From NCBI GenBank assembly GCA_963798455.1, contig CAWCTD010000003.1:3968001-4032000 (forward strand): a stretch of DNA of 64,000 nucleotides, given 5' to 3'. Made by a program: the position numbers and the translations under genes. Numbering within the stretch: the first letter of the stretch is position 1; each line of letters starts with the position of its first letter. The notes beneath the pieces were generated by a model. That model was not told where the DNA came from and did not search any database. It saw nothing but the letters and a program-made list of their open reading frames with translations. Origin of the DNA: CAWCTD01 sp963798455. Lineage in GTDB: Bacteria > Acidobacteriota > Terriglobia > Bryobacterales > Bryobacteraceae. Shown here one piece after another: positions 63,841-64,000 of this stretch.

Positions 63841-64000
63841 CATCGAGTTCCCTCAGTCTTTCTGGGGGGAAATCCTCCCCGCCGTGATGGCGGAATTCCT
63901 GGGCCTGCCGTGGGGGCGGGCCCGAAGTCCGCGGCGTCCTGCGCGATCTGCTAGAGAAGGCCAGGACGGATGAGGAACCGGCCGGACTGGAAGCCGTGGG
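63841..64000. other. Window end, no gene recognised
   Basis: A short plus-strand stretch (FWGEILPAVMAEFLGLPWG) looks mildly coding but has no start, no stop and no recognised family within the window. Confidence 0.3.

Overview
The window looks like a chromosome segment of an Acidobacteriota bacterium, most likely Solibacteres/Bryobacterales. Two large secreted proteins (5.2-8.1 kb and 46.9-49.2 kb) carry the Solibacter C-terminal domain known as TIGR03437, and the 24.1-26.5 kb gene has the layout of the acidobacterial orphan ADOP permeases. Base composition is GC-rich throughout. No rRNA, tRNA or CRISPR array was found.

Layout. 0-8.8 kb is ordinary chromosome: a PPi-type phosphofructokinase (cut by the window edge), a TIGR00300/LOR-SDH protein, queF, a frameshifted methyltransferase, a toroid-like protein, a secreted beta-propeller protein and two small conserved genes. 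8.9-33.9 kb is an accessory region packed with insertion sequences and their fossils: a complete IS701-family element with CTAG target duplications, an IS5-type pseudogene, two near-identical IS3-family copies, an IS91-type transposase with a tyrosine recombinase, four IS1380-type fragments and a serine recombinase. Between them lie small orphan genes (PilZ, metzincin, hypotheticals), an ADOP permease, a PEP-CTERM protein, a Tat-exported flavoprotein and wrecks of a sulfatase and an esterase. 34.2-63.4 kb is again chromosomal: a secreted HpcH/HpaI-like protein, a heavily frameshifted 2-hydroxyacyl-CoA dehydratase activator, a ParDE module with a broken toxin, a Gfo/Idh/MocA oxidoreductase, citrate synthase convergent with a four-gene 2-oxoacid:ferredoxin oxidoreductase operon (korDABC), a DUF192 protein, a TIGR03437 protein, an S9 peptidase, a beta-CASP metallo-hydrolase, an IS1634-type transposase, a frameshifted YncE/phosphoesterase, secreted unknowns, and PEP carboxykinase translationally coupled to an aspartate aminotransferase. 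The last 0.4 kb holds an IS4 fossil.

How the genes fit together. The chromosomal parts suggest central carbon metabolism with reversible or ferredoxin-linked steps (PPi-PFK, PEPCK, citrate synthase, KGOR-type oxidoreductase) plus a large secreted and Tat-exported repertoire (S9 peptidase, oxidoreductases, sulfatase remnant) typical of soil organisms that degrade polymers.

The most notable structure is the accessory region. The N-terminal part of an IS1380 transposase stops at codon AAC-AAG (12318-12323), and the missing C-terminal part resumes at the same AAC-AAG 21.25 kb away (33576). This looks like one element split by an insertion, with imperfect inverted repeats just inside both junctions and a serine recombinase beside the right one. 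The two IS3 copies differ, as far as I can see, at one base, and that base lies in the putative frameshift heptamer that would control transposase production. Several genes carry single-base indels without other decay, most strikingly about a dozen in the 35.3-39.6 kb gene, which points to consensus sequence errors at least there.
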